The notes: generated from the letters alone by a model not told the origin. DNA of 9,536 bases from Gallionella sp. (GCA_029850565.1 JARCRR010000202.1:1-9536); one strand, 5' to 3'; positions 1-6,301 are shown, numbered from the stretch's first letter. Program-made: numbers and translations.

Positions 1-165
1 GAGCAAGGCGACCTCGTTCGCAGCGAGTGGCGACGACAGTTCGGTGAAATAGACGTGGCGTGTGTCTTCGAGGGTGACGCCGGTTTTCGTGGCGCTCAGC
101 GCGCTGCGCAGCTTGTCGAGACGGAAGGCGGAAAGGGCAGATTTACCAATCGAGGTGAAGAACAT
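1..165 (-). CDS. purL: Phosphoribosylformylglycinamidine synthase, N-terminal fragment (cut by window edge)
   Basis: The reverse strand reads 55 codons from the ATG at 165 to the window edge with no stop. The start resembles the N-terminus of the large proteobacterial PurL (FGAM synthase): KSALSAFRLDKLRSAL matches the family pattern 'SPALSAFRINKLL', and a following RHVYFTELSSPLAANEVALL segment matches 'EYVHFADLNAPL'. PurL is a cytosolic enzyme of de novo purine synthesis that converts FGAR to FGAM using ATP and glutamine. The full protein is about 1300 residues, so only the N-terminal PurS-like part is seen; the FGAM synthase and glutaminase domains lie outside. The start is well fixed because an in-frame TAA lies five codons upstream. 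No strong Shine-Dalgarno sequence is visible. The gene is divergent from nnrD. Confidence 0.88.
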   Translation of the reverse strand, partial: MFFTSIGKSALSAFRLDKLRSALSATKTGVTLEDTRHVYFTELSSPLAANEVALL

Positions 166-201
166 GACTCGGTCACTTTAGGGCAATTAGAACGGGGGCA
201 G

Positions 202-209
202 ATTATAAT
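202..209. promoter_or_regulatory. Palindromic -10 box shared by divergent purL and nnrD
   Basis: ATTATAAT is its own reverse complement, so a perfect TATAAT exists on the plus strand (204-209) and on the minus strand (207 down to 202). It lies near the middle of the 76-base purL-nnrD interval. Expected transcription starts would give leaders of roughly 25-30 bases in both directions. Neither strand has a good -35 box at 16-18 bases; the best on the plus strand is AGGGCA at 180-185 (3 of 6 matches, spacing 18). The -10 match is seen directly; use in both directions is inferred. Confidence 0.5.
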
Positions 210-241
210 GCAGCCGACCTCACAAACTCAGGGAAAACAGC

Positions 242-1084
242 ATGCCAACCCCCATCACCCAGAAGCAAGTCTCCTCTTTCCTCAAGCCCCGCCCCAAGGA
301 CAGCCATAAGGGTCTGTTCGGCAAGGTGACCGTCATCGGAGGTGCCAACGGCATGGTGGGCGCAGCCCTGCTGGCCGGACGTGCCGCCCTCAAAATGGGT
401 GCAGGTTGTGTGCATATCGGCTTGTTAGCGGACAACGTGCCGACGGTCGATATGAATATGCCGGAGTTGATGCTGCACAAAGCCAACGACGCGCTGAAGA
501 CGACCAATCCGAACGTGCTGGTGATCGGTTGCGGCTTGGGTCAAAGTCTTGCCGCACAGAAGCTGCTCTATGACGCGCTGTTGCTGGACGTGCCGCTGGT
601 ATTGGATGCCGACGCGCTGAACATCATCGCCCTGCGCCCCGACCTGCGCGGCATATTGCATGGCCGCAAAGCCCCCACTGTTTCCACTCCTCACCCCGGC
701 GAAGCTGCACGCCTGTTGGGATGCAGTGCCGAGGATGTTCAAAAGGATCGCGCCAGGTCTGCGTTAAGTCTGGTGAGACGCTTGAACGGCAGCGTGGTAC
801 TGAAGGGCGTCGGTAGCCTGTGCGCCGCACGTGATGGCAAGCTCTATCTCAACCAAACCGGCAACCCCGGCATGAGCAGCGCGGGAATGGGCGATGTGTT
901 GAGCGGCATGATCGCTGCCTTCATCGCACAAGGACTCAGCGCAGATGAAGCGCTGTTGCTTGCGGTATATCTGCATGGTGCGGCAGGCGACGAACTGGCG
1001 AAACAGAACGCCTCACTCGGTATGAGTGCCACCGAGGTCACCGAGTGGGCGCGTTGGCTGCTGAACCAGATCGCCCCCCAATAA
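242..1084 (+). CDS. nnrD: ADP-dependent NAD(P)H-hydrate dehydratase
   Basis: This 280-residue protein is a stand-alone member of the YjeF C-terminal (NnrD/CARKD, ribokinase-like) family. The family dehydrates the damaged (S)-NADHX and (S)-NADPHX back to NADH and NADPH, with ADP as the cofactor in bacteria. Visible hallmarks are the GGANGMVGAALLAGRAALKMGAG region (residues 33-55), LDADAL (121-126), TPHPGEAARLL (149-159), LKGVG (187-191) and the nucleotide-binding and catalytic segment NPGMSSAGMGDVLSGM (208-223), with D218 as the expected catalytic Asp. The length is normal for the dehydratase alone; the epimerase half (NnrE), fused in E. coli, is not in this window. AGGGA at 230-234 is a fair ribosome binding site 7 bases before the ATG. 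A spermidine-synthase-like gene follows after 23 bases, so the two are probably co-transcribed. Confidence 0.93.
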   Translation: MPTPITQKQVSSFLKPRPKDSHKGLFGKVTVIGGANGMVGAALLAGRAALKMGAGCVHIGLLADNVPTVDMNMPELMLHKANDALKTTNPNVLVIGCGLGQSLAAQKLLYDALLLDVPLVLDADALNIIALRPDLRGILHGRKAPTVSTPHPGEAARLLGCSAEDVQKDRARSALSLVRRLNGSVVLKGVGSLCAARDGKLYLNQTGNPGMSSAGMGDVLSGMIAAFIAQGLSADEALLLAVYLHGAAGDELAKQNASLGMSATEVTEWARWLLNQIAPQ

Positions 1085-1107
1085 CTTTCTCTTCCTGTAA
1101 ACGTTCC

Positions 1108-1863
1108 ATGAGTTTTTCTATCGATATCAGCGAAGAAGCGGGTGTCCGTTATCTTCATTTCGGTTCACGTTGGATCCAAGGGGCGATGCGCATCGCACGG
1201 CCTTGGAATCTGGAGCTTGAATACACCAAGGAGATGATGGCATGCCTGCTGCTGCGCAATGAGGCTCGCTTCCCGCGCAAGGTGTTGCTCATCGGCCTCG
1301 GTGCGGCATCGCTCACCAAGTTCATCTACCGCAATCTGCCGTTGGCGCACCTCACCATCGTCGAGATCGAACCCAAAGTCGTGGCTGCTGCGCAACAGTA
1401 TTTCAAGCTACCGGAAGACGATAAACGTATCCATCTGGTGATCGGCGATGGCGCGGAGTTCGTGCTCAACACTAACAAGAAATTCGATCTCATCCTGGTC
1501 GACGGTTTCAACGAACGCGCGCATCCGGGTGATCTGAATACCCTGCCCTTCTACCAAATGTGCCGCACTCGACTGACGGACCAAGGTGTCATGGCGGTGA
1601 ATCTGATCGGACTGAGTCGAGGTGTGCTGGGTGGTTTTGCCTATATCAAGCAAGCCTTCGATGACCGTGCTCTGATGTTCCCTTCATGCGAGAGTGGCAA
1701 CGTGATCGCCTTCGCAACGGCGGGTGATGCGATCGAAGTCGATCTGGAGGATATGAAAGAACACGCAATCGAACTCAAGGAAATGACGGGATTGAATCTC
1801 CTCCCGACCATTACTCGACTGGAACAGGCTCAAACCTGCTCTGGCGGAGTCTTAAGAATCTAA
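1108..1863 (+). CDS. Spermidine synthase-like (aminopropyltransferase/methyltransferase fold) protein
   Basis: The 251-residue protein has a Rossmann-type fold of the spermidine synthase superfamily. Seen in order: an EYTKEMMACLLL segment (residues 38-49) like the family 'EFxYHEM', the nucleotide-binding strand KVLLIGLGAAS (58-68), IVEIEPKVV (84-92), VIGDGAEFV (111-119), FDLILVDGF (126-134) and LPFYQMCRTRLTDQGV (146-161). D132 aligns with the catalytic Asp of spermidine synthases. The N-terminal beta domain is short, and the usual GGGDG reads GLGAA, so the substrate is uncertain: it may be a polyamine aminopropyltransferase or another SAM-dependent enzyme. No speD is present. I chose the ATG at 1108, 23 bases after nnrD; the frame stays open up to a GTG at 1045 inside nnrD, but those codons give an unfamily-like N-terminus. 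No clear Shine-Dalgarno sequence is seen, so translation may be coupled to nnrD. Confidence 0.78.
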   Translation: MSFSIDISEEAGVRYLHFGSRWIQGAMRIARPWNLELEYTKEMMACLLLRNEARFPRKVLLIGLGAASLTKFIYRNLPLAHLTIVEIEPKVVAAAQQYFKLPEDDKRIHLVIGDGAEFVLNTNKKFDLILVDGFNERAHPGDLNTLPFYQMCRTRLTDQGVMAVNLIGLSRGVLGGFAYIKQAFDDRALMFPSCESGNVIAFATAGDAIEVDLEDMKEHAIELKEMTGLNLLPTITRLEQAQTCSGGVLRI

Positions 1864-1889
1864 CAAGAACCCAAAACTCTGAGTGTTTG

Positions 1890-1920
1890 CTATCGAGCCA
1901 AACTCATTCCCACTCGATAG
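1890..1920. terminator. Inverted repeat at convergent 3' ends, weak terminator candidate
   Basis: CTATCGAG (1890-1897) and CTCGATAG (1913-1920) form a perfect 8-base inverted repeat around a 15-base loop. It straddles the guaA stop codon and lies 26 bases after the spermidine-synthase-like stop. Neither strand has a U-tract straight after the stem, so this is not a textbook intrinsic terminator. It is, however, the only clear hairpin between the two converging genes. Confidence 0.35.
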
Positions 1921-3487
1921 TGGCAGGCGGCTTGCCCGAGATGTCATAGACCACACGGTTGATGCCGCGTACTTCGTTGATGATGCGGTTGGAGACTTTA
2001 CCCAACAACTCATAGGGCAAGTGTGCCCAGTGAGCAGTCATGAAGTCCTGCGTCTGCACGGCACGCAAGGACACCACCCATTCATAGGTACGTCCATCGC
2101 CCATCACGCCGACCGACTTCACCGGCAGGAACACGGTGAAAGCCTGGCTGGTCAGCTCATACCAGCTCTTACCGCTGGCATCGCGTGTGTTGCGCAGTTC
2201 TTCGATGAAGATGGCATCTGCTCTGCGCAGCAATTCCGCGTACTCGCGCTTAACTTCACCCAAGATGCGCACGCCCAAGCCGGGGCCGGGGAAAGGATGG
2301 CGATACACCATATCAGCCGGTAGGCCGAGTGCGACACCCAGTTCGCGTACTTCATCTTTGAATAGTTCACGCAACGGTTCGAGCAACTTCAGGTGCATGG
2401 ATTCGGGTAGTCCGCCAACGTTGTGATGTGACTTGATGGCATGTGCTTTCTTGGTCTTGGCACCCGCCGATTCGATCACGTCGGGATAGATGGTGCCTTG
2501 CGCGAGCCACTTGGCTTGTTTCAATTTGGCGGATTCACGCTGGAACACTTCGACGAATTCACGCCCGATGACCTTGCGCTTCTGTTCCGGGTCGGTGACA
2601 CCGGCAAGGTGTTTCATGAACTCGCCGCTGGCATCCACATGGATGACTTTCATGTGCAAGTTCTTGCCGAAAGTATCCATCACTTGTTCGCCCTCATGCA
2701 GGCGCAACAGCCCGTTATCTACGAACACACAGGTGAGTTGATCACCGATGGCGCGATGAATGAGCGCTGCCGCCACCGAAGAGTCCACACCACCTGAGAG
2801 ACCGAGGATGACCTCTTCATTGCCGACTTGCGCACGGATTTTCTCCACCGCCTCGGCGATATAGTCCGGCATGTTCCAGTCTTGCCCGCAGCCGCAGATG
2901 TCGTGCACAAAACGCCCGATGATGGCCTTGCCTTGGTAGGTATGGGTGACCTCGGGGTGGAACTGCACCGCGTAATAGCGACGCGATTCATCCGCCATCG
3001 CCGCGAAGGGCGTCGCTTCGTTGGAAGCGATCGCCGAGAAACCCGGTGGCAACACGGTCACTTTATCGCCGTGACTCATCCACACATCCAGCAGGCCGTG
3101 ACCCTGTGCGTTCGTTTTATCCTGGATGCCATCGAACAGTTTGGAATGACCCTGTGCACGGATCTCGGCATAACCGAACTCGCGCACCTTGCCGCTCTCG
3201 ACTTTGCCGCCCAGTTGCGCCGCCATGGTCTGCATGCCGTAGCAGATTCCCAGCACGGGAACACCGAGATCAAATACGACTTGGGGTGCCTTCGGCGTCT
3301 CTTCCTCGTATACCGAATTCGGCCCGCCGGAGAGGATGATCCCAGTAGGACCAAAGGCTCTGATGTCCGCTTCGCTCATATCCCACGGATGCAGTTCGCA
3401 GTAGACATGCGTCTCGCGCACACGACGGGCGATGAGTTGGGTGTACTGGGAACCGAAATCGAGTACGAGTATCTTTTTATGGGACAT
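1904..3487 (-). CDS. guaA: GMP synthase (glutamine-hydrolysing)
   Basis: This 527-residue protein (E. coli GuaA has 525) converts XMP to GMP with ATP and glutamine in the cytosol. The N-terminal class I glutaminase domain (about 1-200) shows LSGGPNSVY (52-60), the nucleophile Cys82 in GICYGMQ, and H177 and E179 in QFHPEV. The ATP-pyrophosphatase domain follows, with the P-loop LSGGVDSS (230-237) and the DNGLLR segment (257-262). The C-terminal dimerisation domain carries RHPFPGPGLGVRILGE (396-411), KSVGVMGDGRTY (457-468) and the terminal PPATIEWE typical of GuaA. The start MSHKKILVLDFGSQYTQLIA fits the family exactly; the frame is also open upstream into guaB, but that extension is not GuaA-like. 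guaA follows guaB by 40 bases as the second gene of the operon. No Shine-Dalgarno sequence is visible, and a hairpin sits just before the start. Confidence 0.97.
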   Translation of the reverse strand: MSHKKILVLDFGSQYTQLIARRVRETHVYCELHPWDMSEADIRAFGPTGIILSGGPNSVYEEETPKAPQVVFDLGVPVLGICYGMQTMAAQLGGKVESGKVREFGYAEIRAQGHSKLFDGIQDKTNAQGHGLLDVWMSHGDKVTVLPPGFSAIASNEATPFAAMADESRRYYAVQFHPEVTHTYQGKAIIGRFVHDICGCGQDWNMPDYIAEAVEKIRAQVGNEEVILGLSGGVDSSVAAALIHRAIGDQLTCVFVDNGLLRLHEGEQVMDTFGKNLHMKVIHVDASGEFMKHLAGVTDPEQKRKVIGREFVEVFQRESAKLKQAKWLAQGTIYPDVIESAGAKTKKAHAIKSHHNVGGLPESMHLKLLEPLRELFKDEVRELGVALGLPADMVYRHPFPGPGLGVRILGEVKREYAELLRRADAIFIEELRNTRDASGKSWYELTSQAFTVFLPVKSVGVMGDGRTYEWVVSLRAVQTQDFMTAHWAHLPYELLGKVSNRIINEVRGINRVVYDISGKPPATIEWE

Positions 3488-3495
3488 GGCAGTGA

Positions 3496-3518
3496 GCGGG
3501 GTCGCTTGCGCGCCCCGC
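3496..3518 (-). other. Intercistronic hairpin with GNRA-type loop before guaA
   Basis: On the mRNA (minus) strand GCGGGG pairs with CCCCGC, and inside that CGC pairs with GCG around a GCAA loop, which is a GNRA tetraloop. One A is bulged. The result is a 9-base-pair, almost all G-C stem between the guaB stop (3528) and the guaA ATG (3487), ending 8 bases before the ATG. No U-tract follows, so it does not look like a terminator. It occupies the place where a ribosome binding site would be expected. A role in mRNA processing, stability or guaA translation is inferred only. Confidence 0.5.
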
Positions 3519-3527
3519 CATATTGAA

Positions 3528-4988
3528 TTAATCGATGTGGTAGTTCGGCGCTTCTTTGGTGATCTGCACGTCATGCACATGCGACTCACGAATACCTGCG
3601 GAAGTGATCTCGACGAACTCAGCCTTGGCATGGACCGTGGCGATATCCGGGCAACCGAGGTACCCCATGCTGGCGCGCAGACCGCCCAGCAACTGGTGCA
3701 CCACCGCCAATGCACTACCCTTGTAGGGCACGCGACCTTCGACACCTTCCGGAACCAGCTTGTCTTGATTGTTCTCGTTGTCCTGGAAGTAGCGGTCGCT
3801 GGAACCTTGCTGCATCGCGCCCAAGCTGCCCATACCGCGATAAGACTTGTAGGATCGGCCTTGATACAGTTCGATCTCACCCGGCGCTTCTTCAGTACCG
3901 GCGAACAAGCCACCCAACATCACGGCATGTGCACCTGCTGCGATCGCCTTGGAAATGTCTCCAGAGAAACGTACACCGCCGTCAGCGATCAGCGGAACAC
4001 CAGTCCCTGCCAGCTCATCCGCCACCAACTGAATCGCGGTGATCTGGGGAACGCCCACACCGGCAACCATACGTGTGGTGCAGATCGAACCGGGGCCGAT
4101 ACCGACCTTGACACCGTCCGCCCCATGATCGACCAGCGCGCGTGCCGCCGCACCTGTGGCGATATTGCCGCCGATGACATCGACTTGCGGGAAGTGCTTC
4201 TTGACCCACTGCACGCGGCTCAACACGCCTTGTGAATGACCGTGTGCGGTGTCGACCACCAACACATCCACTCCGGCATCGACCAGCAGCTCGACGCGTT
4301 CTTCAGTCCCCTCGCCCACACCAACCGCCGCACCCACACGCAAACGACCCAATTCGTCTTTACAAGCCAAAGGGTGCTCGGTCGATTTCAAAATATCTTT
4401 GACGGTGATCAAACCGCATAGCTCGAATGCATCGTTCACCACCAGAACACGCTCGATGCGGTGTTTATGCATCAGGTTACGTGCTTCTTCACGATTGGCA
4501 CTTTCCTTGACCACAATCAGGCGCTCACGGGGCGTCATGATATTGGTGATGGATTGATCGAGATTATTTTCGAAACGCAAATCACGATTGGTGACGATAC
4601 CGACGACCTCTTTGCCGTTCAAAACGGGTAAACCGGAGATCTTATGCAGGCGAGTCAAAGCAAGCACATCGCGCACAGTCATCGCAGGCGTGATGGTGAT
4701 GGGATCTTTGACCACACCGCTCTCGAAACGCTTAACTTTGGAGACTTGCGCTGCCTGCTCTTTCGCAGTCATGTTCTTGTGCACGATACCGATACCGCCT
4801 TCTTGCGCCAAAGCAATCGCAAGACGCGCTTCGGTGACGGTATCCATCGCGGCCGAGAGCAAAGGGATATTCAGGCTGATGTTGCGGGTAAGTTGGGTGC
4901 GCAGACTGACATCGCGCGGCAAGACGTTCGAATGTGCCGGGAGGAGCAACACATCGTCGAAAGTAAGGGCTTTTTGAGTGATACGCAT
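3528..4988 (-). CDS. guaB: Inosine-5'-monophosphate dehydrogenase
   Basis: GuaB oxidises IMP to XMP with NAD+, the committed step of guanine nucleotide synthesis. The 486-residue length is standard. The N-terminus MRITQKALTFDDVLLLPAHS and the LLSAAMDTVTE segment (43-53) are typical. Two CBS domains, the site of ATP/GTP regulation, lie at about 94-205 inside the catalytic barrel. DTAHGH (246-251) and GIGPGSICTTR (296-306) follow; the catalytic Cys is C303. Further on are IADGGVR (334-340), YRGMGSLGAM (383-392) and the flap Arg-Tyr pair R399-Y400 in SSDRYFQ. AGAGGAA (4995-5001, read on the minus strand) is a strong ribosome binding site 6 bases before the ATG. The gene has its own promoter and is followed by guaA, the next enzyme in the pathway, so both are probably made from one transcript. 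Confidence 0.97.
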   Translation of the reverse strand: MRITQKALTFDDVLLLPAHSNVLPRDVSLRTQLTRNISLNIPLLSAAMDTVTEARLAIALAQEGGIGIVHKNMTAKEQAAQVSKVKRFESGVVKDPITITPAMTVRDVLALTRLHKISGLPVLNGKEVVGIVTNRDLRFENNLDQSITNIMTPRERLIVVKESANREEARNLMHKHRIERVLVVNDAFELCGLITVKDILKSTEHPLACKDELGRLRVGAAVGVGEGTEERVELLVDAGVDVLVVDTAHGHSQGVLSRVQWVKKHFPQVDVIGGNIATGAAARALVDHGADGVKVGIGPGSICTTRMVAGVGVPQITAIQLVADELAGTGVPLIADGGVRFSGDISKAIAAGAHAVMLGGLFAGTEEAPGEIELYQGRSYKSYRGMGSLGAMQQGSSDRYFQDNENNQDKLVPEGVEGRVPYKGSALAVVHQLLGGLRASMGYLGCPDIATVHAKAEFVEITSAGIRESHVHDVQITKEAPNYHID

Positions 4989-5012
4989 GGAATCTTCCTC
5001 TGCAAAGCGCGC

Positions 5013-5021
5013 ATTATATCA
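5013..5021 (-). promoter_or_regulatory. guaB promoter: extended -10 with GC-rich discriminator
   Basis: Upstream of guaB the minus strand reads TGATATAATGCGCGC. This is a consensus -10 hexamer (TATAAT, 5013-5018) with an extended TGn motif (5019-5021), which fits the absence of a recognisable -35 box at 16-18 bases. The next six bases are GCGCGC, a fully GC discriminator. In E. coli, GC-rich discriminators mark promoters under stringent control, guaB included. The motifs are seen; ppGpp control in this organism is inferred. The leader to the guaB ATG would be short, about 20 bases. Confidence 0.65.
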
Positions 5022-5059
5022 AAACTTTTCTCCCCACCCGCTGTGCTTCGAACACTGCC

Positions 5060-5722
5060 TTATTGTTTCTTTCCCATCACGTAAATGATGTATTCAAAAA
5101 AGACATCGCACCAACTTTGGTCGCTGCCTTTTAGGGCTTGCATCAATTTGTTGACTTCACCCACCGGCCAGTTCGGGTTGTGTTTTACCAGCATATCGAG
5201 AGGGTAATGTGGCAACAGATTATTTAGTTTCGCGCCCCGCTTGTTGATCTCAGCCAACATCAAGGCAAGATCCTTGTCCGAATCAATCTCTGCCGTCAGG
5301 TCCCCATAGACTTTAGGATGAAGCTTGGTGTATTGAATGAACTGGCCCAGCAAATAAAAGAATTCACCTTGATTGTTCTGGGTCACTTCATCGCCAAGCA
5401 TGTAGGGAAAAACCGACAACTCCAACCAGTAATACTTCAATTTTGGATTGAGCCATTTGCTCACACCGATATATCCATTCCTGGCCTGAGCACGTTGCAC
5501 ACAATCGCTCAGGATCAGCTTGTCGGAAGCACGTTCAACCAATTCGGGATTATTCAATGTGGCGTGCTTGACCAGAAAGAAATCCGGAAAGTCATCGAAC
5601 AGTTTCCCCGTGGTTTGGTGAGACCGATAGTATGAACGAAACAACCTGAGTACCAACTCCTGATTCTTATCGATCTGGAAAAAGTCCTGATTGCCGACAG
5701 TTTGTGTCTTATTGTGTGACAT
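5060..5722 (-). CDS. Uncharacterised 220-residue protein upstream of guaB
   Basis: I do not recognise this protein. Support for a real gene is a long open frame that starts at an ATG with AAGGAG (5728-5733, minus strand) 5 bases away, and a natural-looking, soluble amino-acid composition. It has no signal peptide and no clear membrane segment. It is rich in Tyr, Phe and Leu and looks mainly helical. Notable stretches are FRSYYRSH (28-35), LFDDFPDFFLVKHATL (41-56), KWLNPKLKYYWLELSVFPYML (89-109), EFFYLLGQFIQYTKL (120-134) and an aromatic C-terminus ending FFEYIIYVMGKKQ. Cysteines are only C74 and C205. It lies 71 bases before guaB in the same direction, but guaB has its own promoter, so a shared function does not follow. 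Base composition looks more AT-rich than guaB or nnrD, which may mean later acquisition or weaker constraint. Confidence 0.72.
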   Translation of the reverse strand: MSHNKTQTVGNQDFFQIDKNQELVLRLFRSYYRSHQTTGKLFDDFPDFFLVKHATLNNPELVERASDKLILSDCVQRAQARNGYIGVSKWLNPKLKYYWLELSVFPYMLGDEVTQNNQGEFFYLLGQFIQYTKLHPKVYGDLTAEIDSDKDLALMLAEINKRGAKLNNLLPHYPLDMLVKHNPNWPVGEVNKLMQALKGSDQSWCDVFFEYIIYVMGKKQ

Positions 5723-5746
5723 CCCTACTCCTTGAACCGCTTTCGA

Positions 5747-5763
5747 CAGTTTTTCAGAAACTG
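5747..5763. other. Small hairpin in the divergent interval
   Basis: CAGTTT (5747-5752) and AAACTG (5758-5763) form a 6-base inverted repeat with a 5-base loop, extendable by one A-T pair at 5746/5764. It lies 24 bases upstream of the leftward unknown gene and could fall in its 5' leader, or be an operator. With no U-tract placed for either direction, its role is open. Confidence 0.3.
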
Positions 5764-5794
5764 TTCATTATTAATCGCCGCGCGTAATCATAAA

Positions 5795-5823
5795 TTGACG
5801 AGCAAGAAAATAATAGGTAGTTT
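5795..5823 (+). promoter_or_regulatory. Possible promoter of the DUF4124 gene
   Basis: TTGACG (5795-5800) matches the -35 consensus at 5 of 6 positions. At the ideal 17-base spacing TAGTTT (5818-5823) is a poor -10, matching at 3 of 6. The surrounding interval is clearly AT-rich. The predicted leader to the ATG at 5849 would be about 20 bases. No convincing promoter was found for the leftward unknown gene in the same interval. Confidence 0.35.
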
Positions 5824-5848
5824 CCAACTAATTCTTCAGGAGTGCATG

Positions 5849-6301
5849 ATGAAAACCGTCTTTATGATCATTGCAGTGTGGACACTCAGCCTTTCTGCAC
5901 ATGCCGGGCTCAATAAATGGATCGATGCCGAAGGTAAAGTCCACTACTCGGACGCCCCACCCCAAGACGTCAAAGCGCAACCGGTTCCCAATATCGCGGG
6001 AAAAGGACAGACGGCAGCGCCAGCAACCTATTCGACTAAAAGCTATGCAGAACGCGAGGCTGAATTAAAGAAATCGAAACAGGAAAAGACAGAAGCTGGC
6101 GAAAAGAAAGCCAAGCAGGAGGCACAAGCAGAAGAAAAGAAACGTAATTGCACCGCTGCCCAACAGAATCTGCGTTCCTTAGAAGAAGGGACTCGCATCG
6201 TCACCTACGATGCCAACGGAGAACGCACTTATCTGGATGATGCGGCACGGGAACAACGCTTGGACGACGCGCGCAAGGCAGTCAGTAGCCACTGTAATTA
6301 A
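5849..6301 (+). CDS. Secreted DUF4124 domain protein
   Basis: The 150-residue protein begins with a clear Sec signal peptide: basic start MK, hydrophobic core VFMIIAVWTLSLS, and likely cleavage after AHA (residue 19). The mature N-terminus GLNKWIDAEGKVHYSDAPP (20-38) is the DUF4124 pattern, a short beta-rich domain found in proteobacterial envelope proteins, of unknown function. Residues about 65-100 are a very Lys/Glu/Ala-rich helix, likely a coiled coil or extended linker. The C-terminal part holds two cysteines, C101 and C149, which could form a disulfide in the periplasm. ATG codons at 5846 and 5849 are adjacent; I prefer 5849 because AGGAG (5838-5842) is 6 bases from it and only 3 from the other. 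The frame is open to 5732, but the extension would bury the signal peptide. The stop overlaps the stop of the converging smc gene. Confidence 0.85.
   Translation: MKTVFMIIAVWTLSLSAHAGLNKWIDAEGKVHYSDAPPQDVKAQPVPNIAGKGQTAAPATYSTKSYAEREAELKKSKQEKTEAGEKKAKQEAQAEEKKRNCTAAQQNLRSLEEGTRIVTYDANGERTYLDDAAREQRLDDARKAVSSHCN

Noticed and set aside
1045..1107. Longer GTG start for the spermidine-synthase-like gene
   Set aside because: It would overlap nnrD by 40 bases and add a Pro-rich N-terminus unlike the family; the ATG at 1108 is more plausible.
2828..3526. 232-codon plus-strand open frame opposite guaA
   Set aside because: It is a shadow of the guaA coding strand, rich in His and Arg as expected for antisense reading of a GC-biased gene.
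3488..3913. Open frame extending guaA upstream by 142 codons into guaB (669-residue form)
   Set aside because: The extension is an out-of-frame reading of guaB and the guaB-guaA gap; MSHKKILVLDFGSQYTQLIA at 3487 is the normal GuaA N-terminus.
3432..4235. 267-codon plus-strand open frame opposite guaB and the guaA start
   Set aside because: It lies antisense to highly conserved guaB codons; its translation shows no domain-like pattern and no ribosome binding site was evident.
5040..5058. Hairpin just after the stop of the unknown gene as an intrinsic terminator
   Set aside because: The stem has an A-A mismatch and a G-U pair, a 3-base loop and no U-tract; too weak to call.
5732..5848. Upstream start for the DUF4124 gene
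   Set aside because: It would place 38-39 residues before a clear signal peptide, and the good ribosome binding site is at 5838-5842.
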